Source: Flammeovirga kamogawensis (GTDB lineage: Bacteria; Bacteroidota; Bacteroidia; Cytophagales; Flammeovirgaceae). Taken from it: 64,000 nt of DNA. Positions within the stretch are counted from its first letter, which is position 1, and each line of letters opens with the position of its first letter. The notes under the pieces were generated by a model, which worked only from the letters and a program-made list of their open reading frames with translations, had not been told where the DNA came from and did no database searches. Location of the stretch: positions 992,001-1,056,000 of the forward strand of contig NZ_CP076129.1 in assembly GCF_018736065.1 (NCBI RefSeq), given 5' to 3'. Shown here in pieces: positions 26,376-36,499 of the stretch. A program made the translations under genes and the position numbers.

Positions 26376-27692
26376 TTATTCTACGTTCCATCCTAATTTT
26401 GATATTCCACTCTGAATATCTGGATCCATCATAAAATATTTCCAAAGTAATCCTGTTCTATAATTTTCTATCATTGTAATTATTGGACCTTGATCAATGG
26501 CTAAAAATGACTCCGCAAACCAATCTCCCGATGATAAATTATAAGCATCTTTAAAACCATACTCTCCCCATAATTTTGGTTGTTCTTCATAAAAATAACG
26601 CATTGCACTTAAAGATTCTTCAGGAGTATAAACTATTGAAGACAATGCAGCAGTAGGAGAAATTGTTCCGTTATCTCCTGTCGAAGTTGGTTCATGTGCC
26701 ATATACCCCACAAACGGATCGTCACTAGCCGTTAATCCCCATTGGTTATCACCGTAATATGGAAATTTAGACGCTTGTTTGATACACCAATTTCTATTTT
26801 CTAAAGTACGCTCTCTAAATAAGGTATGGTAAGTTTTAGCACTTGTACCATCCGTAAATTTGGGATCTAACCCAATGTAGGAGTAATGTACCCAGAATAA
26901 TGGTTTGGCGGTATCGTTTATTAAACTTTGTTCGTATCTAGCAGAACCGTTCACCCACCCAGTTGTATAAACAGAAGGAGCAACATTATGCGTTGGAGAT
27001 GCAACAGCTAATAAATAAGTAATTTGTGTCTCGTTAAAACCACGTAATGGCATATTCATATCAAAATTATAGTTTGGAGACCAATGCCATAATAAATAAT
27101 CATTCCCATTTCTATACCAATCCCAGTCTACACCTTCCCACAACTCTGTAGCTAAACCTCTAAGTTTAACTTCGCTCGCAGATGTACCATTAAAATAGTT
27201 TCTTGACGTAATAATTCCTTCAATTAAAAAAGCCGTTTCAACTAAATCTCCACCATTATCTTTTTCAGAAAATGGTTTTATTTTACCTGTACTTCCGTTT
27301 AACCAATGCGAAAAAGCACCATGAAACTGATCGGCATTCTTTAAGAATTCATACATTTTATTTAATCGATTTACACCTTCTTCTCTAGAGATGTAACCTC
27401 GTTCTACACCAACAATAATGGCCATTATACCAAAACCAGACCCTCCTGAAGTAACAATTTCATCATCACCATTACTTCTTTCTCTTGATAAACCAGATAC
27501 AGGGTGTCCATAATCCCAAAAATATTTAAATGTTTGCAACTGAACTGTATCCATTAGCTCTTGATCTGTTAAAACAGGTTTTTCTTGGTCTGGATATATA
27601 TCCATTGGAGGGCTTACCACTACTGAATCAGTACAACCGAATACAGTTTGTAAGAAAAATAATGTCGCTAGATAAATAAACATATTATTCAT
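26376..27692 (-). CDS. GH144-type glucanase (glucoamylase Pfam domain), probable endo-beta-1,2-glucanase
   Basis: 438 residues. A lipobox-like VFGCTD near residue 20 predicts a lipoprotein. From ~45 the sequence has the (alpha/alpha)6-barrel family known as 'glucoamylase' PF10091: LQTFKYFWDYGHPVSGLSRER, GGSGFGIMAIIVGVERGYISR, GAFSHWLNG, GGDLVETAFLIEGIITSRNYF, WDWYRNGNDYLLWHWSPN, HEPTSTGDNGTISPTAALSS and LWGEYGFKDAYNLS. Characterised members form CAZy GH144, endo-beta-1,2-glucanases from Bacteroidota such as Chitinophaga. It ends the operon GH3-SusC-SusD-LamG-GH144, starting one base from the preceding stop. It would cut beta-1,2-glucan at the surface into sophoro-oligosaccharides for import. 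Confidence 0.8.
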   Translation of the reverse strand: MNNMFIYLATLFFLQTVFGCTDSVVVSPPMDIYPDQEKPVLTDQELMDTVQLQTFKYFWDYGHPVSGLSRERSNGDDEIVTSGGSGFGIMAIIVGVERGYISREEGVNRLNKMYEFLKNADQFHGAFSHWLNGSTGKIKPFSEKDNGGDLVETAFLIEGIITSRNYFNGTSASEVKLRGLATELWEGVDWDWYRNGNDYLLWHWSPNYNFDMNMPLRGFNETQITYLLAVASPTHNVAPSVYTTGWVNGSARYEQSLINDTAKPLFWVHYSYIGLDPKFTDGTSAKTYHTLFRERTLENRNWCIKQASKFPYYGDNQWGLTASDDPFVGYMAHEPTSTGDNGTISPTAALSSIVYTPEESLSAMRYFYEEQPKLWGEYGFKDAYNLSSGDWFAESFLAIDQGPIITMIENYRTGLLWKYFMMDPDIQSGISKLGWNVE

Positions 27693-27693
27693 A

Positions 27694-28785
27694 TTAAAAA
27701 GGGTTATAGTTTGATTCGTAATTATAGAATGTGGCTACTTCATCAGCTGATAATGCTTTAGAGAAGATTTTAAAATCGTCTATTCCACCAGTAAAAAATT
27801 CACTTAGATTACTATTGTTATTTTCTACCTGTCCTCCAATAATTAGATCAGCACCATTACCTGCATTAAACTTAACAGGACCTTCCGCATCAATTTTTGA
27901 AACTAGTGCACCATTGTAATATACTTTTCTAGAAATTCCATCTACCGTAATTACAACATGAGTCCATTTATCTAAAGCGATTTCATCTGTAAAAAAATCT
28001 ACAGCACCCCATTCAGAGGTTTCATGAAAATACATGTTTTTTAGACGTGCGTCGCTCTCTCTTTTCATTGAGAAACCTTCCCAACGTTGCATTGAATAGA
28101 TATAACCTGCATTTGCCATATCTGTTGGTTTTACCCATACGGAAACAGTCATTAAACCAGGGTTTAGAGTAGCATCATTTGATACTATAGCAGCCGATTC
28201 AGTTCTGTCTGCACTACCCTCAAAAGCAGCATTTGGAGTATCGAATCTATCTTTTGTAAATTTAGCTGAATTACTTGTTACAGTATATTTTCCGTCGTCA
28301 TCAGCTACTGAGTTATTAAAGGATAACCCAATAACTTTTGTAGTTAATACATCATTTAAACTTACTTTAGAAGATGTAAAAGTCCCTTCTTGAGAAGTAA
28401 TTGTTTCTACTCCATTTTTGCCAACTACTAACCACTTATAATCTTGTTCTTTATCTAAGCCAGAGAGCACATAAAAGTTATTTGTAATCTTAGATACAAT
28501 TGGAGTGGTAGATTTTTCTTCTGTGGCTTTCCACAAATAAACATCATAGCTTAAGCCTAACTTTTCAGCCTCCCAATTTAATTCTACAGAAGCATCAAAG
28601 GTGATATTTTTTTGGTCTTTTTGAGGATACATTAACACAATACCCTCTATTGGGTCTGGAGTAACATTGATTGTATCTCTTGCATCATTTGTTGGAGGTC
28701 CTGCAATTCCCTTTACTTCTTCTCGGTCAAACCCACAGCTTGCTAGCACAGCTACTAATGATAAGAATATTAATATCTTTTTCAT
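27694..28785 (-). CDS. LamG-domain surface lipoprotein, probable glycan-binding protein of the PUL
   Basis: 363 residues. Lipobox VLASCGF with Cys17. Residues ~45-130 are a fibronectin-like domain (VELNWEAEKLGLSYDVYLWKA, YKWLVVGKNGVET). Residues ~145-355 are a concanavalin-like LamG jelly roll: VIGLSFNNSVADDDGKYT, LMTVSVWVKPTDMANAGYIYS, KWTHVVITVDGISRKVYYNG, GGIDDFKIFSKALSADEV. The gene occupies the SusE/SusF position directly after SusD and immediately before GH144, and should bind the polymer on the outer membrane. No catalytic residues are evident. Confidence 0.75.
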   Translation of the reverse strand: MKKILIFLSLVAVLASCGFDREEVKGIAGPPTNDARDTINVTPDPIEGIVLMYPQKDQKNITFDASVELNWEAEKLGLSYDVYLWKATEEKSTTPIVSKITNNFYVLSGLDKEQDYKWLVVGKNGVETITSQEGTFTSSKVSLNDVLTTKVIGLSFNNSVADDDGKYTVTSNSAKFTKDRFDTPNAAFEGSADRTESAAIVSNDATLNPGLMTVSVWVKPTDMANAGYIYSMQRWEGFSMKRESDARLKNMYFHETSEWGAVDFFTDEIALDKWTHVVITVDGISRKVYYNGALVSKIDAEGPVKFNAGNGADLIIGGQVENNNSNLSEFFTGGIDDFKIFSKALSADEVATFYNYESNYNPF

Positions 28786-28841
28786 ATTTATTTTTTGATG
28801 TACCCTATTGCTATTCTAGTGAATACCAATAGGATTATGAA

Positions 28842-30362
28842 TTAATAATTTGGATTTTGCTCTAATAAATCGCTTCCTACAGCATTAATTTCTGACTGAG
28901 GAATAGGATAAACTTTATTTTTAGAAGCATCGAACTTATTATCTGTGTTTTCAGATAATTTTGTTTTTGCATATCCTGGTACAACGTTATCCATTCTCAT
29001 TAAATCAAAATATCTATGTTGTTCCATTGCTAATTCAACTCTACGCTCGTGCCAAATTGCCTCTCTAACAACTACTTGGTCTGCTCCAACAACATCAGGT
29101 AAAACATTAAGATTTCCTCTTGCTCTTGCTCTAACCATGTTTAAATAATTTAGAGCTTTAGTTGTATTTCCTTGAGCATTTGCAGCCTCTGCAGCTATCA
29201 ATAAAATATCTGAGTAACGAATCAATCTAATATTCATTGGGCTATTACCATTGCCGCCATTATGGCTAGGTGCATACACTTTATAACTATAAAATTCACT
29301 TATAGGGTCTGAATTATCACCAAATACATCATCTGCAGGTCTAGGTACAACTTCTCCATCATATAGAGTTTGTCCTGCTGTAATTATTGTCGCATCATAT
29401 CTTGGATCATTTGCTTCAAATTCATCTCTTAAAGATTTTGATGGAATATTAAAGCCCCATCCCCTGTTAAGTGAATTAGATCTTATTCCTTGAATTTCAG
29501 AATATTGACTACTTCCTCCACCTTGCTCAAAATCATGTGTTTGTACTTCAAAAATAGATTCTGAAGAATTTTCACCACTCAATTTAAAAATATCTGCAAA
29601 GTTAGGGTAGAGCGTATATTCTCCAGAATTAACTACTTTTTCTGCAGCTGTTAATGCCTTACCATACTCTGTTGCATCTCCGTTAAAAGATGCTCTAAAT
29701 AAATGTACTTTTGCTAAAAGTGCATATGCTGTACCTTGAGTTACCCTACCTAAATCAGCAGATCCATATCCAGATTTTGTAGGTAATACAAGTGCTGCTT
29801 CTTCTAAGTCTTGGATAATAAAATCGTATGTTTCATCTCTTGAAGCTCTAGCTTGTTTGTATTCTTCTGGCTGTAGTAATCTATCAATAATAGGTACACC
29901 GCCATAAGCTCTTACCAAATTAAAATAAAAGAACGCACGTAAACATTTTGCTTCTGCTATATATCTGTCTTTCTCATTTTTATCAAAATTTGCCTCAGGT
30001 ACATTTACAATTACCTGATTACATCTATTAATAGCCTGATAATGTTCTTTGTAATATCCCTCAATCGTGCCGTTATTAGTAAGATAAGTGGCATTATTAA
30101 GTTCAATCATATCATTACTATCAGTAGATGTACTCCCTTTGTTTGCATCATCAGATGCCACATCAACCAAACCAATAGGGCCCCAAGCTGTTGTATTCCA
30201 ACCTCTTAGTTTTTCATAAATTGCATTTGTTGCTTTTAATGCTCCATCTTGAGTATTAAAATAATTTGCAGATGTTTCTTGAGCTTGTGGTGTTTTTTCT
30301 AATAAATTAGCACAAGAAAAAGTTAAGATGGCAAATACGAATACTATACTATATCTTTTCAT
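28842..30362 (-). CDS. SusD/RagB-family outer-membrane glycan-binding lipoprotein
   Basis: 506 residues with a lipobox (ILTFSCAN, Cys17). Typical SusD sequence: ANYFNTQDGALKATNAIYEKL near the start, HYQAINRCNQVI, YIAEAKCLRAFFYFNLVRAYGGVPI, AYALLAKVHLFRA, LIRYSDILLIAAEAANAQGN, ALNYLNMVRARA, and the C-terminal WHERRVELAMEQHRYFDLMR and YPIPQSEIN. TPR-like helices in these motifs contact SusC. It starts 12 bases after the SusC stop, so the pair is translationally coupled or nearly so. It forms the lid of the import pedestal for the locus glycan, here inferred to be beta-1,2-glucan. Confidence 0.92.
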   Translation of the reverse strand: MKRYSIVFVFAILTFSCANLLEKTPQAQETSANYFNTQDGALKATNAIYEKLRGWNTTAWGPIGLVDVASDDANKGSTSTDSNDMIELNNATYLTNNGTIEGYYKEHYQAINRCNQVIVNVPEANFDKNEKDRYIAEAKCLRAFFYFNLVRAYGGVPIIDRLLQPEEYKQARASRDETYDFIIQDLEEAALVLPTKSGYGSADLGRVTQGTAYALLAKVHLFRASFNGDATEYGKALTAAEKVVNSGEYTLYPNFADIFKLSGENSSESIFEVQTHDFEQGGGSSQYSEIQGIRSNSLNRGWGFNIPSKSLRDEFEANDPRYDATIITAGQTLYDGEVVPRPADDVFGDNSDPISEFYSYKVYAPSHNGGNGNSPMNIRLIRYSDILLIAAEAANAQGNTTKALNYLNMVRARARGNLNVLPDVVGADQVVVREAIWHERRVELAMEQHRYFDLMRMDNVVPGYAKTKLSENTDNKFDASKNKVYPIPQSEINAVGSDLLEQNPNY

Positions 30363-30374
30363 GAGTTTACCGAA

Positions 30375-33344
30375 TTAGAAGTTAATGTTTAGACCTAAAG
30401 TATAAGTTGCAGTAAGTGGGTAAGTATTAAAATCAATACCTGCTGCTAAAGGGGAATTTGCTGTTATTTCAGAACTGTATGATTTATAAGGTTGGTACAA
30501 GTAAATATTTGATACAGAACCATATACTCTTAATTTATCAACAAAAATTCTTTCAGTTATTCTTTCAGATAATGAATAACCAAGTGTAACATTTCCAAGT
30601 TTTAAGTAAGATCCATTTTCTAAAAATCTATCAGATACTTCATAATTTACACCGCCATTAGTTACTCTTGGCTCTGAGTTGCTTGTTCCTTCACTCGTCC
30701 AACGACTTAAGTAACTTGTTTCAAAGTTTGTTGTTCCCCATCTTACAGCCTTTTTAGCATTGTAAATTTCGTTTCCAACTTGTCCTTGCAGCAATACAGA
30801 TAAATCAAAGTTTTTGTATGAAGCGGCAAGGTTAACACCGTAAATAAAATCTGGAATAGGACTACCAATTACTTTCTTATCTTTTTCATTAATTACTCCA
30901 TCATTATTGACATCTACATAGATCATATCACCAGGAACTGAACCTGCTAAATGAGGTGTATTAGTTAATTGCTCTTGATTTTGGAAAACACCGGCTGTTT
31001 CGTATCCATAGAAAGAACCAATTGATTCACCAGGTGTTGTTAATGTAGCATTTTGCCCGTTTCCTAAATCACCAGAATAGATGTAAGGGTTATTTGGATC
31101 CAATGCTAAAACCTCATTATTAATTGTAGAGATATTTGCACCAATTGTATAATGGATATCTTCACCAATATTATCGTTCCATGTTACATTTAAATCAATA
31201 CCTGAGTTTAATACTTCACCAATATTGGAAGGTACAGCACCAGCAGAACCTACTAAACTTGGAGGAGAAATATAAACTAACATATCTTTTGTATGCTTGT
31301 AATAATAATCTCCATCAATAGTTAGTTTATCTTCCCAAAAACCGATTTCTAATCCAATATCATATTGTTCTACAGTTTCCCATTTTAAGTTAGAATTTGC
31401 CATTGTTGTTACTGTACCACCTTGGCTTAAGCTCTGGTCTGGACCAAATACAGGGTTAAGGTTATTTTCTATTAAAGAATACTGACTGTAATCCCCTATT
31501 TTATCATTACCAATTCGTCCCCAACTTGCTCTTAACTTAAGGTTACTTATTAACTCACTTGTTTGTAGAAACTCTTCCTCAGATACTCTCCAGCCAAGCG
31601 CTAAAGATGGGAAAAGGCCAAATTTATTGCTCTCTCCAAACCTCGATGATCCATCTGATCTAAACGTTGCAGTAGCTAAATACTTGTTATTGTATGAGTA
31701 ATTTAATCTACCTAAAAAAGAAAGGTAAGAATTAGTATTTGCCCATTGTGTTACATTTCTACTATCAGCACTACCAGTACCTAAGTACCACATATTTGAA
31801 CTATTTGGAACATCATTTTCGCTTCCATTCCAACCTTCACTAAAATTATTTTGGGTTGTAATACCAACAACTCCATTGATTCTATGTTTACCCCATTCTT
31901 TCAAATAACTTAAAGTATTTTCCCAAAGTAAAGTATTGAACTTGTTACCTGATACTCTAAGTGTACTGATATCACTAAACTGTTTTCCACTTACAAAATA
32001 AATTGGAGTATAAGCTTTTCCATCATTTGTTGAGTGATCAAAGCCAACATTTGTTTTAAATGTTAACCCTTCTATTATCTTATAATCTAAGAATACATTA
32101 CCTACTAATCTATTTCCTTCACTTACATCATTTTTATAGTAAGAAGATGCCATTGGGTTTCCAATATCATTGTTAATAGAACTACCAAAGTATCCATTTT
32201 CATCATATACAAGCATTGTAGGGTCTGCTTTGTACGCATCGCCCAAATCAACTCCTTCGTTAATTGAATTATAGGTAGAGAATGATATGTTATGCCCAAC
32301 TTTTACTTTTTTTGATAAGTTATAAGTGTTGTTTATTCTAAAGTTAAATCGATCGTAAGCAGATCCTTTTACAATACCTTCTTGGTTAAAGTAACCTGCT
32401 GTAATATTGTACATTACTTTATCTGAGCCACCTGAAATACCAACTTGATAGTTTTGGATGGCTGCATTTCTAGTTGCTTCATCAATCCAATCTGTTCCTT
32501 TTCCCATATTGGCAATTTGATCTTTTGTATACAATAGATCAGAACCTTGGTTATGAAGAACTTCATTTTGTAACATTGCATACTGTTGACCAGTAACCAT
32601 ATCCGGTCTTGCGGCCATTTGTTGAATACCAGCATAAGAACTAAATGAAACTTTAGCTGTACCTACTTTTCCTTGTTTTGTAGTAATAATAACAACACCA
32701 TTTGCACCTCTTGAACCATAAATTGCTGTTGCAGATGCATCTTTTAATACTTCCATTGAAGCTACATCGTTACTACTTAAAAAACTGATATCATCCAAAA
32801 GCATTCCATCTACAACATATAATGGGTTTGAATCACCTGTTGTACCAACACCTCTAATTTGTACTTTAGGAGAGCCACCTGGAGTACTTGAAGAGGTGAT
32901 TTGAACTCCTGATACTTTACCTTGCATTGCTTGCATAGGGTTAGAAGCAGGTATTTTATCTACATCTTCACTTTTAATAGACCCAACAGAACCTGTTAAA
33001 TCACTCTTTTTCATTACACCATAACCAACTACAACTACTTCTTCTAGCTGATCAATATCTTCTTCTAAAACAATAGATAAAGGAGCCGTTGGATCTTGAA
33101 CTGTTAATTCTGTTGGAATATACCCAATAGAAGAAACAACCAATACATCTGCACTTTTAACTCCTGAAAGAGAAAAATTACCAAGATAGTCTGTAATTGT
33201 ACCAGTTGTTGTTCCTTTTATTACTACACTAGCACCAATTACCTCTTCGCCTGTTGTGCTTTTAATAGTTCCTTTAACAGTATCTTGTGCATAGACAGCA
33301 TTCAGACAAAGTCCTAGGATTAGAGTTAATAATAAATTTTTCAT
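30375..33344 (-). CDS. SusC/RagA-family TonB-linked outer-membrane transporter
   Basis: 989 residues with signal peptide (AVYAQ, residue 19). N-terminal CarboxypepD_reg-like domain (VKGTIKSTTGEEVIGASVVIKGT, SVGYIP-like strand), then a TonB-box-like DQLEEVVVVGYG and plug (GSVGSIKSEDVDKIPASNPMQAMQGKVSGV, NPLYVVDGM, VLKDASATAIYGSRGANGVVIITTK). The 22-strand barrel follows, with FGLFPSLALGWRVSEE and YLKLGNVTLGYSLS, ending in YTLGLNINF. It imports oligosaccharides captured by the adjacent SusD lipoprotein. It lies 51 bases after the GH3 gene in one operon with the downstream SusD, LamG and GH144 genes. Confidence 0.93.
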   Translation of the reverse strand: MKNLLLTLILGLCLNAVYAQDTVKGTIKSTTGEEVIGASVVIKGTTTGTITDYLGNFSLSGVKSADVLVVSSIGYIPTELTVQDPTAPLSIVLEEDIDQLEEVVVVGYGVMKKSDLTGSVGSIKSEDVDKIPASNPMQAMQGKVSGVQITSSSTPGGSPKVQIRGVGTTGDSNPLYVVDGMLLDDISFLSSNDVASMEVLKDASATAIYGSRGANGVVIITTKQGKVGTAKVSFSSYAGIQQMAARPDMVTGQQYAMLQNEVLHNQGSDLLYTKDQIANMGKGTDWIDEATRNAAIQNYQVGISGGSDKVMYNITAGYFNQEGIVKGSAYDRFNFRINNTYNLSKKVKVGHNISFSTYNSINEGVDLGDAYKADPTMLVYDENGYFGSSINNDIGNPMASSYYKNDVSEGNRLVGNVFLDYKIIEGLTFKTNVGFDHSTNDGKAYTPIYFVSGKQFSDISTLRVSGNKFNTLLWENTLSYLKEWGKHRINGVVGITTQNNFSEGWNGSENDVPNSSNMWYLGTGSADSRNVTQWANTNSYLSFLGRLNYSYNNKYLATATFRSDGSSRFGESNKFGLFPSLALGWRVSEEEFLQTSELISNLKLRASWGRIGNDKIGDYSQYSLIENNLNPVFGPDQSLSQGGTVTTMANSNLKWETVEQYDIGLEIGFWEDKLTIDGDYYYKHTKDMLVYISPPSLVGSAGAVPSNIGEVLNSGIDLNVTWNDNIGEDIHYTIGANISTINNEVLALDPNNPYIYSGDLGNGQNATLTTPGESIGSFYGYETAGVFQNQEQLTNTPHLAGSVPGDMIYVDVNNDGVINEKDKKVIGSPIPDFIYGVNLAASYKNFDLSVLLQGQVGNEIYNAKKAVRWGTTNFETSYLSRWTSEGTSNSEPRVTNGGVNYEVSDRFLENGSYLKLGNVTLGYSLSERITERIFVDKLRVYGSVSNIYLYQPYKSYSSEITANSPLAAGIDFNTYPLTATYTLGLNINF

Positions 33345-33394
33345 AAGTTTTGCTCAATAAATTAATTCAAATCATTTCGAGGCTTACCCCCTAA

Positions 33395-35686
33395 TTAAAG
33401 GGAGTAAGTAAATTTTGTTTGTTGTTCCGAATCGTTAGATGATTTACCAATCCAAAGGTTAAAATCCCCTGGTTCGGCTTTATAGTTAGAGTCAATATCA
33501 ATTATTTTCAATAACTCTTCTGTTATTTTAAAAGTAACTGTTTTAGTCTCTCCTTTTTTCAATGCTATTTTCTTAAACCCTTTCAAATTTTTTACTGGTT
33601 GTGCTACTGAAGCAAAAACATCTTGTAAATAAAGTTGTACAATTTCTTCTCCATCAACATTACTAACATTCTTAACATCAATACTTGCAGTAATCGTTTC
33701 ACCTTTTGATAATTTATCTGTAGATAATTTTAAATTTGAATAGTTAAATTTTGAATAACTTAATCCATATCCGAAAGGATAAAGTGGAGTATTAGCTACA
33801 TCTAAATAAAAAGATTTATAATCTTGAGGGTTATTTTGATCAAATGGTCTACCTGTATTTAAGGCATTGTAATAAATTGGAACTTGACCAATATTGCGAG
33901 GGAAAGTCATAGTTAACTTCGCTGATGGGTTGTATGTACCAGAAATAACATTTGCCACTGCGTCTCCTGCTCTTGTACCAGGGTACCACACTTCTACAAT
34001 TGCCGTTACATTCTCATCTTCCCAAGATAGATCAAGAGGTCTACCATTTAAAAGTACTAAAACGATAGGCTTACCCGTTTTTTTCAGTGCCTTCAATAAT
34101 TCCTTTTGTGCTTTAGGAAGTGTAATATCAGATCTACTTGCTGCTTCTCCAGACCAATTATATTCTTCTCCTAGAGCTACTAATAAAACATCACTTTTAT
34201 TTGCTAATCTTACTGCTTCTCTAATTTCACTGCTCTTTGCATCGCCCATTAAAGATGCTCCTTTAGCATATTGGAATGTTACTGATGAGTTTTTATATTT
34301 ATTCGTTAATCCTTCAAATAAAGTAACACTTTCTTCTCTTTTCCCTTTAATAGCCCATTCTCCATTTAAGCTATTTCTTTCTTTAATCATAGGGCCAATA
34401 AGTGCTACACGCTTTCTTTTTGATGTTTTTAAAGGCAATAGCTCTTTATCGTTCTTTAAAAGAACAATTGATCTTTCAGCATTTTTTAATGCTTCTTCTA
34501 AATGTTCAGGAGCAGACAGTAAAGCATCTTCTCTCTCTTGATTCATATATTTATATGGATCGTCAAACAAGCCCAACATAAATTTTAATTCTAAAATTCT
34601 TGCAGTTGCATTATCAATAGTGCTTTCTTTTACTTTTCCTTCTTCTACTAATTTTTTCAAATTCTGAATAAAGGCTGCACCATTCATGTCCATATCTATA
34701 CCTGCATTTACAGCAAGTTCTGATGCTTGTTTTAAATCTTTAGCAAAGCCATGAGGAATCATTTCGTTAATTGCAGTATAATCTGTTACAACAGCTCCTC
34801 TAAAATCCCACTCACCTCTTAAAATATCAGAGAATAAATATTTATTTCCTGTTGATGGCACACCATTTAAAGTATTAAAAGCTGTCATAAATGTGGCAAC
34901 ACCAGCATCTACTGTTGCTTGAAAAGGAGGAAGATAAGTATCTCTTAATGTTCTATCTGATATATCAACACTGTTATAATCTCTACCTGCTAAAGCTGCA
35001 CCGTAAGCTGCAAAGTGCTTAGTACAAGCTAACATTGTATTATTCTTAGTAAAATCTTTATATGAATCAATTCCTTGAAAACCTTGCACTCTTGCTACTG
35101 CAACTTTCGTACTTAAGAACACATCTTCGCCAGCTCCTTCTAAAGCTCTACCCCAACGTGGGTCTCTTGCAATATCTACCATTGGTGCAAACGTCCAGCT
35201 AATACCTGCCGCTGTTGCTTCTATAGCACTAATTCTTGCACTTCTTCTCATAAGGTCTAGGTCCCAAGAACAAGATTCTGCTAATGGAATTGGGAATGTA
35301 GTTTCATATCCGTGGATAACATCTGCAGCAAATAAAATTGGAATATGTAATCTTGAATGTTCCATGGCTTGCTTCTGTAACTTTATCAATCCATCAGAAC
35401 CAAAAACATTAAACATACTACCCACTAATCCTTTTTCTAGGTATTGTTTGAAATCATCATTTATTTGAGGTCCAGTTAAAGTTCCATGTCCAGAGAATTG
35501 TGTCATCTGACCAATCTTCTCCTCTAATGTCATAAGTGATAAAAGTGAATCAACTTTGTGTTCTATTAACTTATCACCACTGTAACTCTTCCAAGTAGAA
35601 GTTGAAGAGTGTTTCTCATTACATGAAAATATGAGAAACTGAAATGCTATTAATAGATATAATCTGTATAGGGTTTTCATTATCAT
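33395..35686 (-). CDS. Glycoside hydrolase family 3 beta-glucosidase (BglX-like)
   Basis: 763 residues. A lipobox (LIFSCNE) follows a hydrophobic start; a downstream ATG two codons in is an alternative start. The GH3 barrel shows MTLEEKIGQMTQF, FAADVIHGYETTFPIPLAESCSWD, RDPRWGRALEGAGEDVFL, CTKHFAAYG and GAVVTDYTA with nucleophile Asp302. The second domain has EEYNWSGEAASRSD with probable acid/base Glu514, and a fibronectin-III domain ends the protein. GH3 enzymes remove terminal beta-glucose. With GH144 in the same operon it is best explained as a sophoro-oligosaccharide (beta-1,2) glucosidase; the B. thetaiotaomicron GH3 BT_3567 has that known activity in a comparable locus. It is the first gene of the operon. 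Confidence 0.88.
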   Translation of the reverse strand: MIMKTLYRLYLLIAFQFLIFSCNEKHSSTSTWKSYSGDKLIEHKVDSLLSLMTLEEKIGQMTQFSGHGTLTGPQINDDFKQYLEKGLVGSMFNVFGSDGLIKLQKQAMEHSRLHIPILFAADVIHGYETTFPIPLAESCSWDLDLMRRSARISAIEATAAGISWTFAPMVDIARDPRWGRALEGAGEDVFLSTKVAVARVQGFQGIDSYKDFTKNNTMLACTKHFAAYGAALAGRDYNSVDISDRTLRDTYLPPFQATVDAGVATFMTAFNTLNGVPSTGNKYLFSDILRGEWDFRGAVVTDYTAINEMIPHGFAKDLKQASELAVNAGIDMDMNGAAFIQNLKKLVEEGKVKESTIDNATARILELKFMLGLFDDPYKYMNQEREDALLSAPEHLEEALKNAERSIVLLKNDKELLPLKTSKRKRVALIGPMIKERNSLNGEWAIKGKREESVTLFEGLTNKYKNSSVTFQYAKGASLMGDAKSSEIREAVRLANKSDVLLVALGEEYNWSGEAASRSDITLPKAQKELLKALKKTGKPIVLVLLNGRPLDLSWEDENVTAIVEVWYPGTRAGDAVANVISGTYNPSAKLTMTFPRNIGQVPIYYNALNTGRPFDQNNPQDYKSFYLDVANTPLYPFGYGLSYSKFNYSNLKLSTDKLSKGETITASIDVKNVSNVDGEEIVQLYLQDVFASVAQPVKNLKGFKKIALKKGETKTVTFKITEELLKIIDIDSNYKAEPGDFNLWIGKSSNDSEQQTKFTYSL

Positions 35687-36499
35687 AAGAGGTTAATAAA
35701 TTAAGTTCTTTTAAATGTTTTTATCTTGCTTTCACAAATATGACAGCTTAAAAGTGTAGAAACACACTTTATAATACCATCAATTTCACATCATCACCAA
35801 AATAAATCATAAACAACTTATTTTCAGATTATTACACACTTAATAAACTACTTTTGTTATCAATGATGTGATCACCTGATGTGATAAAAACACATCATTT
35901 AAGGTAGGTATTAACAGTAATCTTATTTTTTAAATGTCCTAAAAACGTTTAAATGAAAAATTATTCTTTTTAATTCTCTTAGCATCTGAATAATTTATCC
36001 TAAGTCCAAACTTTTATTAAAGGCAAATACGCTATAAATTTATTGAGAGGGTAGAAACTGATCCTATCAATCCTTAGAATAAACATGGCATAACATCAAT
36101 TAAATAAAGAAGGCTTTAACCATCACTTAGAAAAGCTTCGATACATGATTGATGGTAATATGATTGATAATACTCCAACAGTAAATAATAGTAAAATTGA
36201 AGGGGCATTAGCTTTTGAGACTTTTTCTACGATGAGTATAAATATACTGCACATTTCTTTGGTAAAAATCTGTTTTATAAATATGAAAAAGAAAGTAAAA
36301 TATTCACGAATCAATTGGTTGAGATGATTTTATTGTTCCTTTTAATTACAAATTAGATCAGCAAGTGTAACATAAAGAACCCAATTAAATGTGGGAATAA
36401 AGGAATCTTATATTAATTGGTGTTTTCTGAGTAAGAATAATTAACCACCTATTGGAATATAATTGATATTCAATGGAAATTATGATGTAGTGAGAGTTG
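35687..36499. other. Regulatory intergenic region before the beta-1,2-glucan operon
   Basis: No convincing gene in 813 bases. It contains the TGATGTG cluster listed next and a plus-strand TACTTTTG box at 35849-35856 that could drive a plus-strand transcript. A 60-residue plus frame (36145-36327) with an apparent open frame upstream (EGFNHHLEKLRYM before its ATG) may be a remnant gene end; a 63-residue minus frame overlaps it. Neither has a recognisable family. Confidence 0.4.
35787..35899. promoter_or_regulatory. TGATGTG/CACATCA motif cluster, candidate operator
   Basis: Four copies of a heptamer: CACATCA at 35787-35793 and 35891-35897, TGATGTG at 35864-35870 and 35877-35883. The middle two are direct repeats 13 bp apart, and AATGATGTG (35862-35870) with CACATCATT (35891-35899) forms an inverted pair. 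It lies 100-215 bp upstream of the GH3 ATG. Confidence 0.45.

Noticed and set aside
33427..33438. GAATCGTTAG-like string similar to the small-RNA element core
   Set aside because: It is inside the GH3 coding sequence with no flanking similarity; chance match.
33894..34541. 215-codon plus-strand open frame
   Set aside because: It lies fully antisense to the GH3 gene, whose motifs are certain; no start context or family resemblance.
36145..36327. 60-codon plus-strand frame with a minus-strand frame opposite
   Set aside because: No family, overlapping frames on both strands and no ribosome-binding context; kept only as a note within the intergenic entry.
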